Source of the DNA: Catalinimonas alkaloidigena | GTDB lineage: Bacteria; Bacteroidota; Bacteroidia; Cytophagales; Flexibacteraceae | NCBI RefSeq assembly: GCF_900100765.1 | Contig: NZ_FNFO01000004.1 | Location: 682,001 to 746,000 of the forward strand | Length of the DNA: 64,000 nt | Reading direction: 5' to 3' | In this document: positions 28,684-38,700 of the stretch, piece by piece | Position numbering within the stretch: the first letter of the stretch is position 1 | Layout of the letters: each line of letters starts with the position of its first letter | The notes under the pieces: generated by a model | Told to the model about the DNA's origin: nothing | Seen by the model: only the letters and a program-made list of their open reading frames with translations | Database searches by the model: none | Translations under genes and position numbers: made by a program

Positions 28684-29157
28684 GGACAAAAGCGGTAAAG
28701 CCTGACTCTGGTGTCTGAAGGCAGCTCCATTCCGGTGTGAGTCATCGCTTCCCAGCCCTGGGTCGGATCAACGCCATCGCTCCGCTGACAGACCGGGGCA
28801 ATGACTCCTACCAAAGGCATAGGACAACGGAAATGGGTGGTGGGAACCCCACAAAGGGGCGTAAGCTGCCAGAGCAAACGCTTGCTCTATTCTTGCAATA
28901 TCCTAAACTTAACGCAACTACGTCAAAATAGTTAAACATACCCGAAAGGCGGCCTTTTCTGCGCAAGCCGCATCTACAAATCAACTTTTTTTGTCGATCC
29001 TTTCGACCCGCTCGCCCGTCGCAAAAAACTTGTGTCGGAGAGGCAGGCGCGGCGTCAGCTCGTCAGTGTTACGCGCAGGAGCGCGCAGTTCCCCGATCAG
29101 CCTGGTTTTGCGACGAAGTCAAAGGAGTTATCTTCGCCGCAAACCTGATTTCTGCCT
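28684..29157. other. Gene-free region between divergent GH63 and nucleoside hydrolase genes
   Basis: 474 bases holding both promoters. The GH63 side has an unusually long GC-rich leader of about 200 bases. No known riboswitch motif was recognised, and the short ORFs in it look spurious. Confidence 0.4.
29106..29136 (+). promoter_or_regulatory. Candidate promoter for the nucleoside hydrolase gene
   Basis: TTTTG (29106-29110) and TATCTTCG (29129-29136), 18 bases apart, differ from the Bacteroidota TTTG-N19-TAnnTTTG pattern by one base in the -7 box and one in spacing. They lie 21 bases before the ATG. Confidence 0.45.
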
Positions 29158-30105
29158 ATGCACCGCCGTTCGTTTCTGAAGCACGCCGGAGTGGCCGCCT
29201 CGCTGCCGTTGCTCACCGCTTTTCCTTTCGACGCCCCAGCACAGCGGCCGCCGGGACGCCGCACGGTCCTGATCGATGCCGACACCGCCAACGAAGTAGA
29301 CGACCTGTATGCCATTGTACGGGCGCTGCTGGAGCCTGACTTCGACGTCCGGGGGCTGGCGTCGGCCCAATGGAACCACCGCCTCTCCCCTCCGAACACC
29401 GTGCAGGAAAGCCAACGCATCAACGACGACCTGCTGCGGCTGATGCAACGTACCGACATCCCCGCCCCGCTGGGCGCCGAGATGATCATGGGCAAACCGT
29501 GGGGCGGCACCGAACCCAGCGACTCGCCCGCGGCGCACCTGATGATCCGCCTGGCACGCGCCCTGCCCGCTTCGCAAAAGCTGACGATCCTCTGCCTCGG
29601 GGCGGTTACTAACCTGGCATCGGCTCTGGCGCTGGCCCCCGACATCGTGCCGAACATCACGGTGTATGCGCTGGGCGGTCGCTATTACGCCGACCGGAAC
29701 GTATGGGACAAGGACGAGTTCAACGTGCGCAACGACCTGAATGCCATGAATTATCTGTTCAATCTGGACGGGCTGGAGCTGCACCTTATGCCCATCAATG
29801 TGCTGTTTGGGTTCACCTTTCAGTTGCAGTCGACGCTCGACCAGCTGGCCGGGCATGGTCCGGTCGCCGACTACCTGGCGGCCCGCTGGCTTTCGAACGG
29901 CCCCGATACCGACGAGCGTGTTTTCTGGGACCTGGCTCTGGTCGAAGCCGTAGCCCGACCGGCGCTCGCGACGGAACGACAGGTTCAGACTCCGCCCGAA
30001 AACAAACCGCGTACGATCTGGGTCTACACCCAGGTGCAGGCCGATGCCATGCGCACCGACTGGTGGAAGGTCGCGAAGGCCGGGCTGCCGGCCGCGGGTC
30101 GCTAG
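29158..30105 (+). CDS. Tat-exported nucleoside hydrolase (inosine-uridine-preferring family)
   Basis: Cleaves the N-glycosidic bond of ribonucleosides. MHRRSFLKHAGVAASLPLLTA is a twin-arginine signal, placing the enzyme outside the cytoplasm. The calcium-binding N-terminal motif reads LIDADTANEVDDLYAI (family consensus DTDxxxDDAxA, here with DAD first). LTILCLGAVTNLASAL and a later DKDEFNVRNDLNA segment fit the fold. 315 residues is normal. Exported members probably scavenge extracellular nucleosides. A small membrane protein gene follows 45 bases later on the same strand. Confidence 0.87.
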   Translation: MHRRSFLKHAGVAASLPLLTAFPFDAPAQRPPGRRTVLIDADTANEVDDLYAIVRALLEPDFDVRGLASAQWNHRLSPPNTVQESQRINDDLLRLMQRTDIPAPLGAEMIMGKPWGGTEPSDSPAAHLMIRLARALPASQKLTILCLGAVTNLASALALAPDIVPNITVYALGGRYYADRNVWDKDEFNVRNDLNAMNYLFNLDGLELHLMPINVLFGFTFQLQSTLDQLAGHGPVADYLAARWLSNGPDTDERVFWDLALVEAVARPALATERQVQTPPENKPRTIWVYTQVQADAMRTDWWKVAKAGLPAAGR

Positions 30106-30150
30106 CCAATCGTCAGATTCAGTGTAACTTGCCCGCAACCCCGTTGCTCT

Positions 30151-30612
30151 ATGTCCTATTTCCACCTCGTGCTGGGCTACCTTCCGTTTGTCGGCATTGT
30201 GCTCGGCTTCGTGCTGCTGTTCTGGGGGCAGGGCCGCGGGCACGTCGGGTACACGAAGGTGGGGCTACTCGCGCTGGCTTTTGCGGCGGTCGCCGTGGTG
30301 CTGGCGTGGCTCACGGGCGGGCAGATTAGCCAACCGCGGGTGCATTACAGCATCTCGCCCGAATTGGTCAGCCATCACGTCACCGCCGCCCGGACACTCC
30401 TATGGGCCGTTTGGCTGAGCGGTGGGTTTTCGCTGCTTGCCTACGCGGCCATTACCCGGCGTCACCGCCGCTACGAACGCCTTCTCTGGACCGCCCTGGG
30501 GCTTTCGTTCATCACCCTTCTTTTGCTGGCTCAAGTGGTTTACTGGGGCCGACGCCTGCATCCGCCCGGCTCCGAAGTAGACGAAAATACGCCCACGGCG
30601 CTGGCAAAATGA
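30151..30612 (+). CDS. Small four-helix membrane protein of unknown function
   Basis: 153 residues with four predicted helices: about 5-24, 35-54, 82-102 and 113-132, with short charged loops (RRHRRYERL) and a soluble acidic C-terminus. Hydrophobic segment spacing resembles DUF2231-type membrane proteins, but this is not firm. It starts 45 bases after the nucleoside hydrolase and may be co-transcribed. Confidence 0.65.
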   Translation: MSYFHLVLGYLPFVGIVLGFVLLFWGQGRGHVGYTKVGLLALAFAAVAVVLAWLTGGQISQPRVHYSISPELVSHHVTAARTLLWAVWLSGGFSLLAYAAITRRHRRYERLLWTALGLSFITLLLLAQVVYWGRRLHPPGSEVDENTPTALAK

Positions 30613-30705
30613 GACAGAAGGCGCATCGCATCAGGTCAGGGTCGATGTTTGCTTCAGGAAGCATCACCCGTTCTATAAGCCGTAAACGCTCTCTTTAGAC
30701 ATTAT

Positions 30706-30717
30706 ACCGTATACGGT
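30706..30717. promoter_or_regulatory. Palindromic operator candidate upstream of kdgK-eda
   Basis: ACCGTATACGGT is a perfect 12-bp inverted repeat centred 38 bases before the kdgK ATG. Its GTATAC core resembles operators of GntR-family regulators that control hexuronate pathways (UxuR/ExuR sites share a GTATAC centre). No regulator gene is adjacent. Confidence 0.5.
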
Positions 30718-30749
30718 CCGGTTTATCTCCACAAAACAACCCCCATTGC

Positions 30750-31772
30750 ATGCCTAAGAAAATCGTCGGATTTGGAGAGATCATGCTCCGCCTCACCCCG
30801 TTCCACCTGAACGAACGCCTGGTCCAGACCAACGCCCTGCAAAAAGCCTACGCCGGCGCCGAATCGAACGTCACGGTGGCGCTGAGTTGCCTGGGACAGG
30901 ACACCTGGTTTGTGACGACCCTCCCCGACCACGCACTGGGCGACGGAGCCATCAACTCCCTCCGCGAGTTTGGGGTCGACACACGGCTGGCACGGCGCGC
31001 GGGCAAACGGATCGGCACGTACTACATCGAACACGGAGCGGCCATGCGCGCCAGCCGCATCATCTACGACCGGGAAAATTCGGCCATGGCGCTGGCCCCT
31101 CCCGAAGCGTACGACTGGTACCAGATTCTTCAGGGCAAGGACTACTTCCACACCACGGGCATTACGCCCGCCCTTTCGGCGGCGTGTGCTACCGCCACAA
31201 CGCAGGCCATCCGTACCGCAAAATCGCTGGGGGTGCAGGTGAGTTTTGACCTAAACTTCCGCCGAAGCCTCTGGACGCAGGATGAAGGGCGGGCCGTTTT
31301 GCTACCGCTGATGGAACACATCGATGTGCTGTTTGCCAACACCGGCTCGGTGGCCGACGTATTCGCCATTGGCGGCGACCTCCCGGCCGACTGGCAGGGG
31401 CAGGTGGAAGCCACGCGGGCCGCGGCCGAAGCACTCTACCGGACGCAGCCTTTTCCGCTTATCGCCCTGACCGTACGCGAACACCTGTCGGCCTCAGAAA
31501 ACGGCTGGGCGGGCCTTCTGTACGACGGCAACCGGTTCTACGAAAGCCGGAAGTACCACTTCCACATTGTAGACCGCATCGGGGGCGGCGATGCCTTCAC
31601 GGCGGGAGTACTGCACGGGCTCTGCCGCGGGTGGGACCACGCCAAAACCATCGAATTTGCGACAGCCGCGTCGGCGCTGAAGCACACCATTCCCGGCGAT
31701 TTAAGTTTGTTTTCAGAAAACGAAGTGCTGGAAGTCGCGGAAGGCGATCACTCCGGGCGCGTTAAACGCTAA
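30750..31772 (+). CDS. kdgK: 2-dehydro-3-deoxygluconokinase (KDG kinase)
   Basis: PfkB-family kinase converting KDG to KDPG in the lower Entner-Doudoroff/uronate pathway. The N-terminus KKIVGFGEIMLRLTPFHLNERLVQ, the substrate Gly-rich AGAESNVTVALSCLG and the nucleotide-site motif RIGGGDAFTAGVLHGL with the catalytic Asp are all typical of KdgK. 340 residues is normal. The eda gene follows after only 3 bases, so the pair forms a two-gene operon delivering pyruvate and glyceraldehyde 3-phosphate. A palindrome upstream suggests substrate-responsive repression. Confidence 0.9.
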   Translation: MPKKIVGFGEIMLRLTPFHLNERLVQTNALQKAYAGAESNVTVALSCLGQDTWFVTTLPDHALGDGAINSLREFGVDTRLARRAGKRIGTYYIEHGAAMRASRIIYDRENSAMALAPPEAYDWYQILQGKDYFHTTGITPALSAACATATTQAIRTAKSLGVQVSFDLNFRRSLWTQDEGRAVLLPLMEHIDVLFANTGSVADVFAIGGDLPADWQGQVEATRAAAEALYRTQPFPLIALTVREHLSASENGWAGLLYDGNRFYESRKYHFHIVDRIGGGDAFTAGVLHGLCRGWDHAKTIEFATAASALKHTIPGDLSLFSENEVLEVAEGDHSGRVKR

Positions 31773-31775
31773 GTC

Positions 31776-32414
31776 ATGTCACGTCACCGTACCCTGCAAA
31801 CCATTCTGGACGAAGGCATCGTCGCTATCATCCGGCAACCTCGCCCCGACCCCGTGCTGCCCATCGCCGACGCGCTTTTCGCGGGGGGAGTGCACACCAT
31901 TGAGGTAACCATCGGAACGCCACAGGCCCTCCGGCTCATCGAACAACTGGCTGCGCAAGCCCGCTTCTGTGTCGGCGTCGGTTCGGTCATTGACGCCGCA
32001 ACGGTCGACGCGGCCGTTCGGGCCGGTGCCCGGTTCATCGTTACGCCCGTTTCGAAACAGGAGGTCATTGCACGCGCCCATCACCATGACGTGCCGGTCT
32101 TTTCCGGAGCGTTCACGCCGGGCGAGATTCAGGCCGCGCACGAATGGGGCGCCGATGTGGTCAAGGTGTTCCCGGCCGAGATGTTCGGTCCCGCGTACCT
32201 GAAGGCCGTGCGGGCACCCCTGCCCCACCTGCGGCTAATGCCCACCGGAGGAGTCACGGTCGAAAACGCCGGGGCATGGATTCGGGCGGGGGCCTGCGCG
32301 CTGGGCGTGGGGAGTACACTTACCGACCCGAAGGCCATCGCGGAAGGCAACTTTGCGTTGCTGACAGAACGCGCCCAACAACTGCACGAACAGGTTCGGC
32401 AGGCCAGGGCGTAA
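31776..32414 (+). CDS. eda: KDPG/KHG aldolase
   Basis: Class I aldolase splitting 2-keto-3-deoxy-6-phosphogluconate into pyruvate and G3P. 212 residues, (beta/alpha)8 barrel. Key motifs are IVAIIRQ, HTIEVTIGTP (catalytic Glu), VGSVIDA, FIVTPV, WGADVVKVFPAEMFG (Schiff-base Lys) and LMPTGGVTVENAG (phosphate site). The Arg that follows the Glu in the E. coli enzyme is not conserved here, as in many other family members. It is co-transcribed with kdgK and its stop is 6 bases from that of the convergent SDR gene. Confidence 0.9.
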   Translation: MSRHRTLQTILDEGIVAIIRQPRPDPVLPIADALFAGGVHTIEVTIGTPQALRLIEQLAAQARFCVGVGSVIDAATVDAAVRAGARFIVTPVSKQEVIARAHHHDVPVFSGAFTPGEIQAAHEWGADVVKVFPAEMFGPAYLKAVRAPLPHLRLMPTGGVTVENAGAWIRAGACALGVGSTLTDPKAIAEGNFALLTERAQQLHEQVRQARA

Positions 32415-32420
32415 GTCCTG

Positions 32421-33347
32421 TTACTCTGCCGACGCGTGGACCGTCTGTTTCACGCCTTCGGCCGGTGAAGTGGGCGTACTGTGGAATCGCTGTTCGAATT
32501 TGCTGCTGTCGAAAATGTAGTCGCGGTCGTACTGGTACATCATCTCGTGCATCTCTCGCATAAACGGCACAAACCAGCCCATCACCCCGATGAGCCAGAC
32601 CGGCAGGGCCAGCACTTTCGGGCGTAGCCCCATCTCCTTCGCAAAAAGGTCGACCCACTGTTTGCCCGTCAGGGCCTCGCGGCTCGTGGGCACGTGCCAC
32701 ACCTGGTTGTAGGCGTCGGGCGTCGTGGCCAGCAGCGCGGTGGCTTTGGCGGCATCGGGCGTGTAGGTAAACGTATGCTTCTTGTCCAGCGGCCCGAACC
32801 AGGTCGCCCGCTTGCGTTGCAAAAGCCCTTTGTAGACCGTCTCGACCAGAACGCTTTTGTCGTTCTGCGGGCCGTAAAAGTCGGCCGCGCGGACAATCAT
32901 CGCGGTGAGGGCGCCCGCCTCTACGGCATCGAAAATCATCTTGTGCAGCCGGGCACGGACTTCCCCCTTTTTACTTGTGGGTCGGTGCGGCGTCTCTTCC
33001 GTCATGCGACCGAGCGAATCGCGGTCGTACATGTAGACGTTGTCGAAAAACACCAGTTTGGCGTCGTACTCTTCGCAGGCGTCGATCACGCTGCGCATCA
33101 GGCGCGGCCATTTCTCGCGCCACACGTCGATGTTGTAGTCGAACCCCACCAACAAATACACCACGTCCGATCCTTCGACCGCGCTGGCGACCGCGCCCGG
33201 TTTCGACAGGTCGGCCGGGAACAGTTCGTCGGTCGGATTGATTTTCTGCGGATTGCGGCTCACCAACCGAATCTTGTCGGTGTAGCGGCTCAGTTCTTTG
33301 GCCAAGGGCACGGCGATGGTGCCGCCCGCCCCGAGGATGGTATGCAT
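32421..33347 (-). CDS. NAD(P)-binding SDR-family protein (atypical, NmrA/epimerase-like)
   Basis: 308-residue Rossmann-fold protein of the extended or atypical SDR group. The cofactor loop is MHTILGAGGTIAVPLAKEL (GxGGxI). LVFFDNVYMYDRDSLG has the Tyr region but no clear YxxxK pair, so it may be a reductase with shifted catalysis or a regulator. AAKATALLATTPDAYNQVWHVP and a hydrophobic segment LALPVWLIGVMGWFVPF occur in similar proteins of Bacteroidota. It is 79 bases downstream of the Kelch lipoprotein on the same strand, so possibly an operon. Substrate unknown. Confidence 0.8.
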   Translation of the reverse strand: MHTILGAGGTIAVPLAKELSRYTDKIRLVSRNPQKINPTDELFPADLSKPGAVASAVEGSDVVYLLVGFDYNIDVWREKWPRLMRSVIDACEEYDAKLVFFDNVYMYDRDSLGRMTEETPHRPTSKKGEVRARLHKMIFDAVEAGALTAMIVRAADFYGPQNDKSVLVETVYKGLLQRKRATWFGPLDKKHTFTYTPDAAKATALLATTPDAYNQVWHVPTSREALTGKQWVDLFAKEMGLRPKVLALPVWLIGVMGWFVPFMREMHEMMYQYDRDYIFDSSKFEQRFHSTPTSPAEGVKQTVHASAE

Positions 33348-33426
33348 GGTATCAGGCGAAGAGGTATACGAGCATGAAACGTTCTGGTGATGCGCTGCCG
33401 CCGCACGGTTTTCAGAAACCGGCCGG

Positions 33427-34401
33427 TTATTTCATCACTTCGATGGTGTTGAGTTCGGGACCGCCCCCCTGGTTGGCCGAGCCTGCCGCGATGTACACAT
33501 CGCCCTTGTAAAGCACGGCTTGTGTGCCGTGCCGGCCGGTGGTCAGCGAGTCGAGGGTCAGCCACGTTTCGGTTTGCAGGTCGAGCGCTTCGGTCTGGCT
33601 GTGGGCCAGCTTCTGCGGGCTTTCGCCCCCGATGATGACCGCCCGCCCATCGAGAGGAACGGCGGTGCAACCTGCCCGCTGCGTCGGGATGTTGGCCGTA
33701 GCCGGGAGCGTGCGCCATTCGCCCGCTCCGAAATCGTAGACGTCGACTTCGGGGATGGTGGTGTCGAGTACGTGACCGGTACGTGCGGTGGAGTTTCTGC
33801 CCCCGGCCAGCACCAACTGATCGCCAATCACGGCGGCCTGTACGTGGTCGCGCGGACGGGGGGCATCGGCGAGCCGCTCCCACGTGTTGGTTTGCGGGTC
33901 GTACTCGTCCATCCAGGCGACGTGCCCGTCCCAGTGTCCGTCCTGAATGCCGCAGATCACGTAGATCTTGTCGTTGTAGACCGTCGCGGCCGCGGCGCCG
34001 CGCCGACGTCCTTCGGGCACGGCTGCGCCCTGCCGCCACTGGTCCTGTTCGGGATTGTAAATGTAGATGTTGGGCACGGGGTCTTCGTGCGGATACGGCC
34101 CGGTCAACGCCCCGACCACGTAAATTTCGTCACCGTAGGTCAAGGCCTGAAAGTGGTGCATTTCGATGGGCATCGCCGCTTTCTTCTCCCAGCGGTTGGT
34201 AGCCGGATCGTACATCTCCACCACCTTGTCGCCCCGCCCGCCCAGCAGGTAGAAGCGGTCGCCGACCCGCGCAAAAGCATTTTCGCTGCGAACGTCCGGC
34301 AGGTTTTGGGTATCGATGGCTTCCCAGTGGCGTTCACGCTCCGAGGCGCATCCGGACAGCCAAAGGACCAGCAGCGCAACGAGCAATAAAGGTTTGTTCA
34401 T
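33427..34401 (-). CDS. Kelch-repeat beta-propeller lipoprotein
   Basis: 324 residues. A lipoprotein signal ends at WLSGCASE. About six Kelch-like blades follow, each with a GG doublet and spaced Tyr/Trp: YLLGGRGDKVVEMYDPATNRWEKK, IYVVGALTG, IYVICGIQDG, LVLAGGRN, VIIGGESPQ, VYIAAGSANQGGG. Such propellers usually bind proteins or glycans; some bacterial ones are N-acetylneuraminate epimerases (NanM), but the lipobox and lack of NanM-specific context leave function open. Possibly co-transcribed with the SDR gene. Confidence 0.85.
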   Translation of the reverse strand: MNKPLLLVALLVLWLSGCASERERHWEAIDTQNLPDVRSENAFARVGDRFYLLGGRGDKVVEMYDPATNRWEKKAAMPIEMHHFQALTYGDEIYVVGALTGPYPHEDPVPNIYIYNPEQDQWRQGAAVPEGRRRGAAAATVYNDKIYVICGIQDGHWDGHVAWMDEYDPQTNTWERLADAPRPRDHVQAAVIGDQLVLAGGRNSTARTGHVLDTTIPEVDVYDFGAGEWRTLPATANIPTQRAGCTAVPLDGRAVIIGGESPQKLAHSQTEALDLQTETWLTLDSLTTGRHGTQAVLYKGDVYIAAGSANQGGGPELNTIEVMK

Positions 34402-34513
34402 GGTGGAGTGAGATGAGAGGTGTGCGAATGAGCCTTGGGTAAGAAGGCAGGTAAAAATAGCGCAAATCTCTCGTCCGACTACACTCCCCGGACAAATTCA
34501 GACGCCCGCTCGG

Positions 34514-35704
34514 CTACTCGGTAAACAGCGCATAGGGCGACAGTTTTGCATCCGCCGGGCCGCCACCCGTTGTCGCCATGGTCGCATTCGGGATGATGAC
34601 GGTAAAGGTGGTTCCTTTCCCGAAGTTCGAATGTACCTGAATCTGCCCACTAACGCCCTCCAGCGACGTGGAGACCAGATGTAACCCCAGCCCTACGCCC
34701 TGCGCCTGGCCGGTGGCGCGGTAAAACATCTTGAAGATGCGCTCCTGATCTTCCGTCCGAATCCCGATGCCGTTGTCCGTAAACGTGATGACCGCTTCTT
34801 CCGGCGTGGTGTGGTACCCGATTTTCAACAGGTGCGTGTTTTTGTTCCGATCCTGGTATTTCAGGGCGTTGGACATCAGGTTGCGGGCGATGGTCCGCAG
34901 GTGAAACGCATCGGAATAGAACGGATGCTTCTGTTCGCCTTTGAGTGTGACGTCCACTCCTTCGAGGTAGATGGCGGCCTCGAGCGACAAACGCACGTCT
35001 TCCAGCAGCGCTCCCAGGTCGATCAGGTCGGGCTGCAAGTCTTTGTGGCGCACGCTGATCAGGCTCAGCAGTTCGGTCAGGAGCTGGTCCATCTTCAGCG
35101 TGGTTTTGTCGATCATCCCCAGGTACGTCTGGTGCGGTTCCGGGGCAGGCACGGGCCGGATCAGCGCCATCAGCCCCCGCAACGACGACAGGGGCGCACG
35201 CAAATCGTGGGTAGCACGGTACAGGAACTGTTCCAGGTCCTGCTTGGTACGCTCCAGGCTCCGGTTCGACTCTTCCAGACGGAATTGCAGCTTCACCAGG
35301 CGTGTTACCAGCCGATGGGCCAGGAAGTAAAAAACCGACAGATACCCCAGGTCCTTGACGAACGATGCTATGAAGGAGTACATATCCCACCATTGCCCGT
35401 CTGTCCACATGCCGCGGGCCACGGTACGGAGGACGTCCATCACGATAATAAAGCACAGGGCTGCGAGTGCCGTAGGCAACAGCAAACGGTGCGCCTGCGA
35501 CAAATGAGGGCGAATTTTCATGCCAAATACGAGCGTGGAAAAAGCCTGGCCCGCAAAGCATACCTCCTTGGGTTTCAGCGCATTGAAATTACTTAAAAGC
35601 CAACGATACCGTTCAGATAATACAAAAGCCTCAGCGCAGATCAAGTAATATCCAGCGGATGTAATGTACAGAAAATCAACTACCTGCACGTGTAACATGG
35701 TCAT
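34514..35704 (-). CDS. Membrane-bound sensor histidine kinase
   Basis: 396-residue kinase. Three hydrophobic stretches at about 8-30, 75-98 and 115-140 form an unclassified sensor without a large periplasmic loop; a short coiled coil (LEESNRSLERTKQDLEQF) leads to the H-box ATHDLRAPLSSLRGL. The ATPase part has the N-box SNALKYQD, G1 FTDNGIGI, F-box and G2 GVGLGLHLV. No response regulator is adjacent. It lies 81 bases downstream of the metal-efflux pump gene on the same strand, so it may be read through from that operon, but no functional link is shown. Confidence 0.88.
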   Translation of the reverse strand: MTMLHVQVVDFLYITSAGYYLICAEAFVLSERYRWLLSNFNALKPKEVCFAGQAFSTLVFGMKIRPHLSQAHRLLLPTALAALCFIIVMDVLRTVARGMWTDGQWWDMYSFIASFVKDLGYLSVFYFLAHRLVTRLVKLQFRLEESNRSLERTKQDLEQFLYRATHDLRAPLSSLRGLMALIRPVPAPEPHQTYLGMIDKTTLKMDQLLTELLSLISVRHKDLQPDLIDLGALLEDVRLSLEAAIYLEGVDVTLKGEQKHPFYSDAFHLRTIARNLMSNALKYQDRNKNTHLLKIGYHTTPEEAVITFTDNGIGIRTEDQERIFKMFYRATGQAQGVGLGLHLVSTSLEGVSGQIQVHSNFGKGTTFTVIIPNATMATTGGGPADAKLSPYALFTE

Positions 35705-35785
35705 TTAAAATAAAATCAGCGGGATGATGCCTTACGGGCAAATCACAGAATTTTCCTGTTTTCGTATATTTTCCAACGCCTCCGG

Positions 35786-38700
35786 TCAGGCAAAGGCCTT
35801 CGCCCATCTTTTGGCCTCCAGCGGCAGGTAGATTCTCCTGAAAATGATCGGGAAGACGAGCAGCGTCAGCACCGTGGCCGTGATCAGTCCGCCGATGACG
35901 ACGATGGCCAGCGGTTTCTGGGTTTCGGAGCCAATGCCGGTCGAAAGCGCGGCGGGCAACAGCCCGATGGCCGCCATGGTCGCCGTCATCACCACGGGGC
36001 GCACGCGGCTCTCCACCCCGGCGCGAATGGCCTCTTCGAGCGGCATGTGCAGGGCCAGGTTTTTCTTGAAGACCGAAATCAGGATCACGCCGTTTTGCAC
36101 GCAGATGCCGAACAGGGCAATGAAGCCGACGCCGGCCGAGATGCCGAAAATGGTGCCGGTCACGTGCAGGGCCAGAATGCCGCCGATCATGGCGAACGGC
36201 ACGTTGAGGAGCACCAGTCCTGCGTCGCGGGCCGTACCGAAGGTGATGAACAGCCAGAAGAAGATGGCGATCAGGCTGATGGGCACCACTTCGGTGAGGC
36301 GTTGCGTAGCCCGTACCTGGTTTTCGAATTCGCCGGTCCACTGAACGCCGTAACCTTTGGGCAATTTTACGGCCTGGGTGACGCGCTCTTTGGCATCCTG
36401 AATGGTACTGCCCAGGTCGCGCTCCCGGACCGAAAACTTCACCCCGATGAACCGCTGGTTGTTGTCCCGGTAGATGAACGCCGGACCGGTCGCGGTGCGG
36501 ATCTCCGCAATTTCCTTGAGCGGAATTTTGGTGCCTTTCAGCGTGGGGACCATCAAGCGGGCAATGGCGTCTTCGGAGCGGCGGTAGTCTTCCTGGTAGC
36601 GCACCCGAATGTCGAATTTCCGTTCTCCTTCGTAGAGCTGGGTCGCGGTTTTGCCGCCGATGGCCATTTCGATGACCGCCTGCGCATCGGCCGTGGCCAC
36701 ACCGTAAACCGCCATTTTCTGTTGATCGAGTAAGATGGAAAGCTCCGGTTGCCCCACGTTGCGCAAAATGCCCACGTCTTTGATGCCCTCCACGTCTTTG
36801 ATCTGCGCAATCACGTCGTTGGCAAGCGCATCGAGCGTACCCAGATCAGGCCCGAAAATCTTGACCGCGTTGGAGGCGTTGATGCCCGCCACAGCTTCGG
36901 CCACGTTGTCGATGATGGGCTGCGAGTAGTTGTAGACGATGCCGGGATACTGCCGCAGCTTGGCGTCCATTTCTTCGATCAGTGCGTCGACCGAGATGTC
37001 GCGCTGCCACTCTTTTTTCGGCTTCAGGTTCACCTGACACTGCACGTAGTAGAAGCCCGAGGGGTCGGTGCCGTCGTTGGAGCGTCCGGTCTGCGACAGC
37101 ACGCCGTTCACTTCGTCGAACGAATTCAGTTCCCGGCGCAGAATGCGGACCATTTCGGTGGTTTCGCGCAGGGAGCTACTCATCGGCAGTTTTGCTTCTA
37201 CCCACAGCGCCCCTTCGTTCAGTTGCGGCAGAAACTCCGTGCCCAGGAATTTGGCCGAAAAGCCCGTCAGCACCAGCAATGCCAGCGCCGCGACCAGACT
37301 CGCCGTGCGGTACCGGAAGCAAAATTCGAAGGCGCGCATGGTGACGCGGTTCAGCCATATCACAAACGGATTGTGTTTTTCTTTTACGTTTCGCTTCAGC
37401 AGGATCGACACCAGCACGGGCACCAGCGTCAGCGTGAAGAACAAGGCTCCCAACAGGGCAAAGCCGAGGGTCCAGGCCAGGGGTGAGAACATTTTGCCCT
37501 CTACTTTCTGAAAGGCGAAAATGGGCAGCAGCGCGGTGATGATGATCAGCTTCGAGAAGAACACGGCTTTCCCCATTTCCGTCCCGGTTTTGCGGATCAG
37601 CCCCAACTTGGTCAGGCGGTTGAAACGCGCCATCCCTTCCTGGTGGGCCTTGTGGTCGAGGGCCACAAACAACCCTTCCACCATCACCACCGCCCCGTCG
37701 ATGATGATCCCGAAGTCGATGGCTCCCATGGAGAGGAGGTTGGCCGACATGCCGCGCAGGCGCAGGCAGATGAAGGCAAACAACAGCGCCAGCGGAATGA
37801 TGATGGCCACAATGACGGTGGTGCGCCAGTCGGCCATGAACAGAAACACGATGACGGTCACGAACAGAATGCCTTCGGTCAGGTTGCCCAGCACGGTGTG
37901 GGTGCAATACGCCATCAGGTTGTCGCGGTCGTAGAACGTCACCATCTTCACGTCGGAGGGCAGCACCTGCTCGTTCAGTTCCGTCACCTTCGCTTTGACG
38001 CGTGCCAGCACTTCGCTCGGATTTTCGCCCTTGCGCATTACCACAATGCCTTCCACCACGTCGTCGTTGTCGTCCTGCCCTACCTGCCCCACGCGCGGCG
38101 CGCTACTTTCCCAGACGTCGGCCACGTGCCGCACCAGAATGGGCGTGCCGTCCAGGTTCTCGATGATCACGTTCTCGATCTCCGGGATGTTGTTCAGCAG
38201 TCCCAACCCACGCACCACGTACGCCTGACCGTTTTTCTCGATCACGTCGCCGCCCACGTTCACGTTGCTGCGCGCCACGGCCTGGTAGACTTCCAGCGGT
38301 GTGATGTCGTACTTCTGCAAACGCGCGGGGTTGATACGGATCTCGTAGATCTTTTCCTGCCCCCCGAACGCCACCACGTCGGCCACGCCGGCCACGCTGC
38401 GCAACTGCCGGTCGATCACCCAGTTCTGGAACGTCAGCAATTCCCGCGTGTCGCGGTCGGGGCTTTCCAGCGTATAGCGGAAAATTTCGCCGGTCGGGCC
38501 GTAGGGCGGCTGCACGTCGGGTTCGGCTCCGTCGGGCAGCCCCACGTTGCGCAGCATGTTGTTGACCTGCTGGCGCGCAAAAAAGTCGTCCACATCGTCT
38601 TCAAAAATGATTTTGATAACCGACAGGCCGAACATGGTCGAGGAGCGGACGTTGGTTTTCCGTTGCACGGCGTTCATGGCGACCTCGATGGGCATTGTCA

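Noticed and set aside
28680-28877. 65-codon ORF upstream of the GH63 gene on -
   Set aside because: It overlaps the GH63 start in another frame and has no recognisable signal or domain; treated as leader sequence.
31860-31930. Missing Arg after the catalytic Glu in KDPG aldolase
   Set aside because: The position varies widely in the family, and Glu, Lys and phosphate-site motifs are intact, so activity is not in doubt on this ground.
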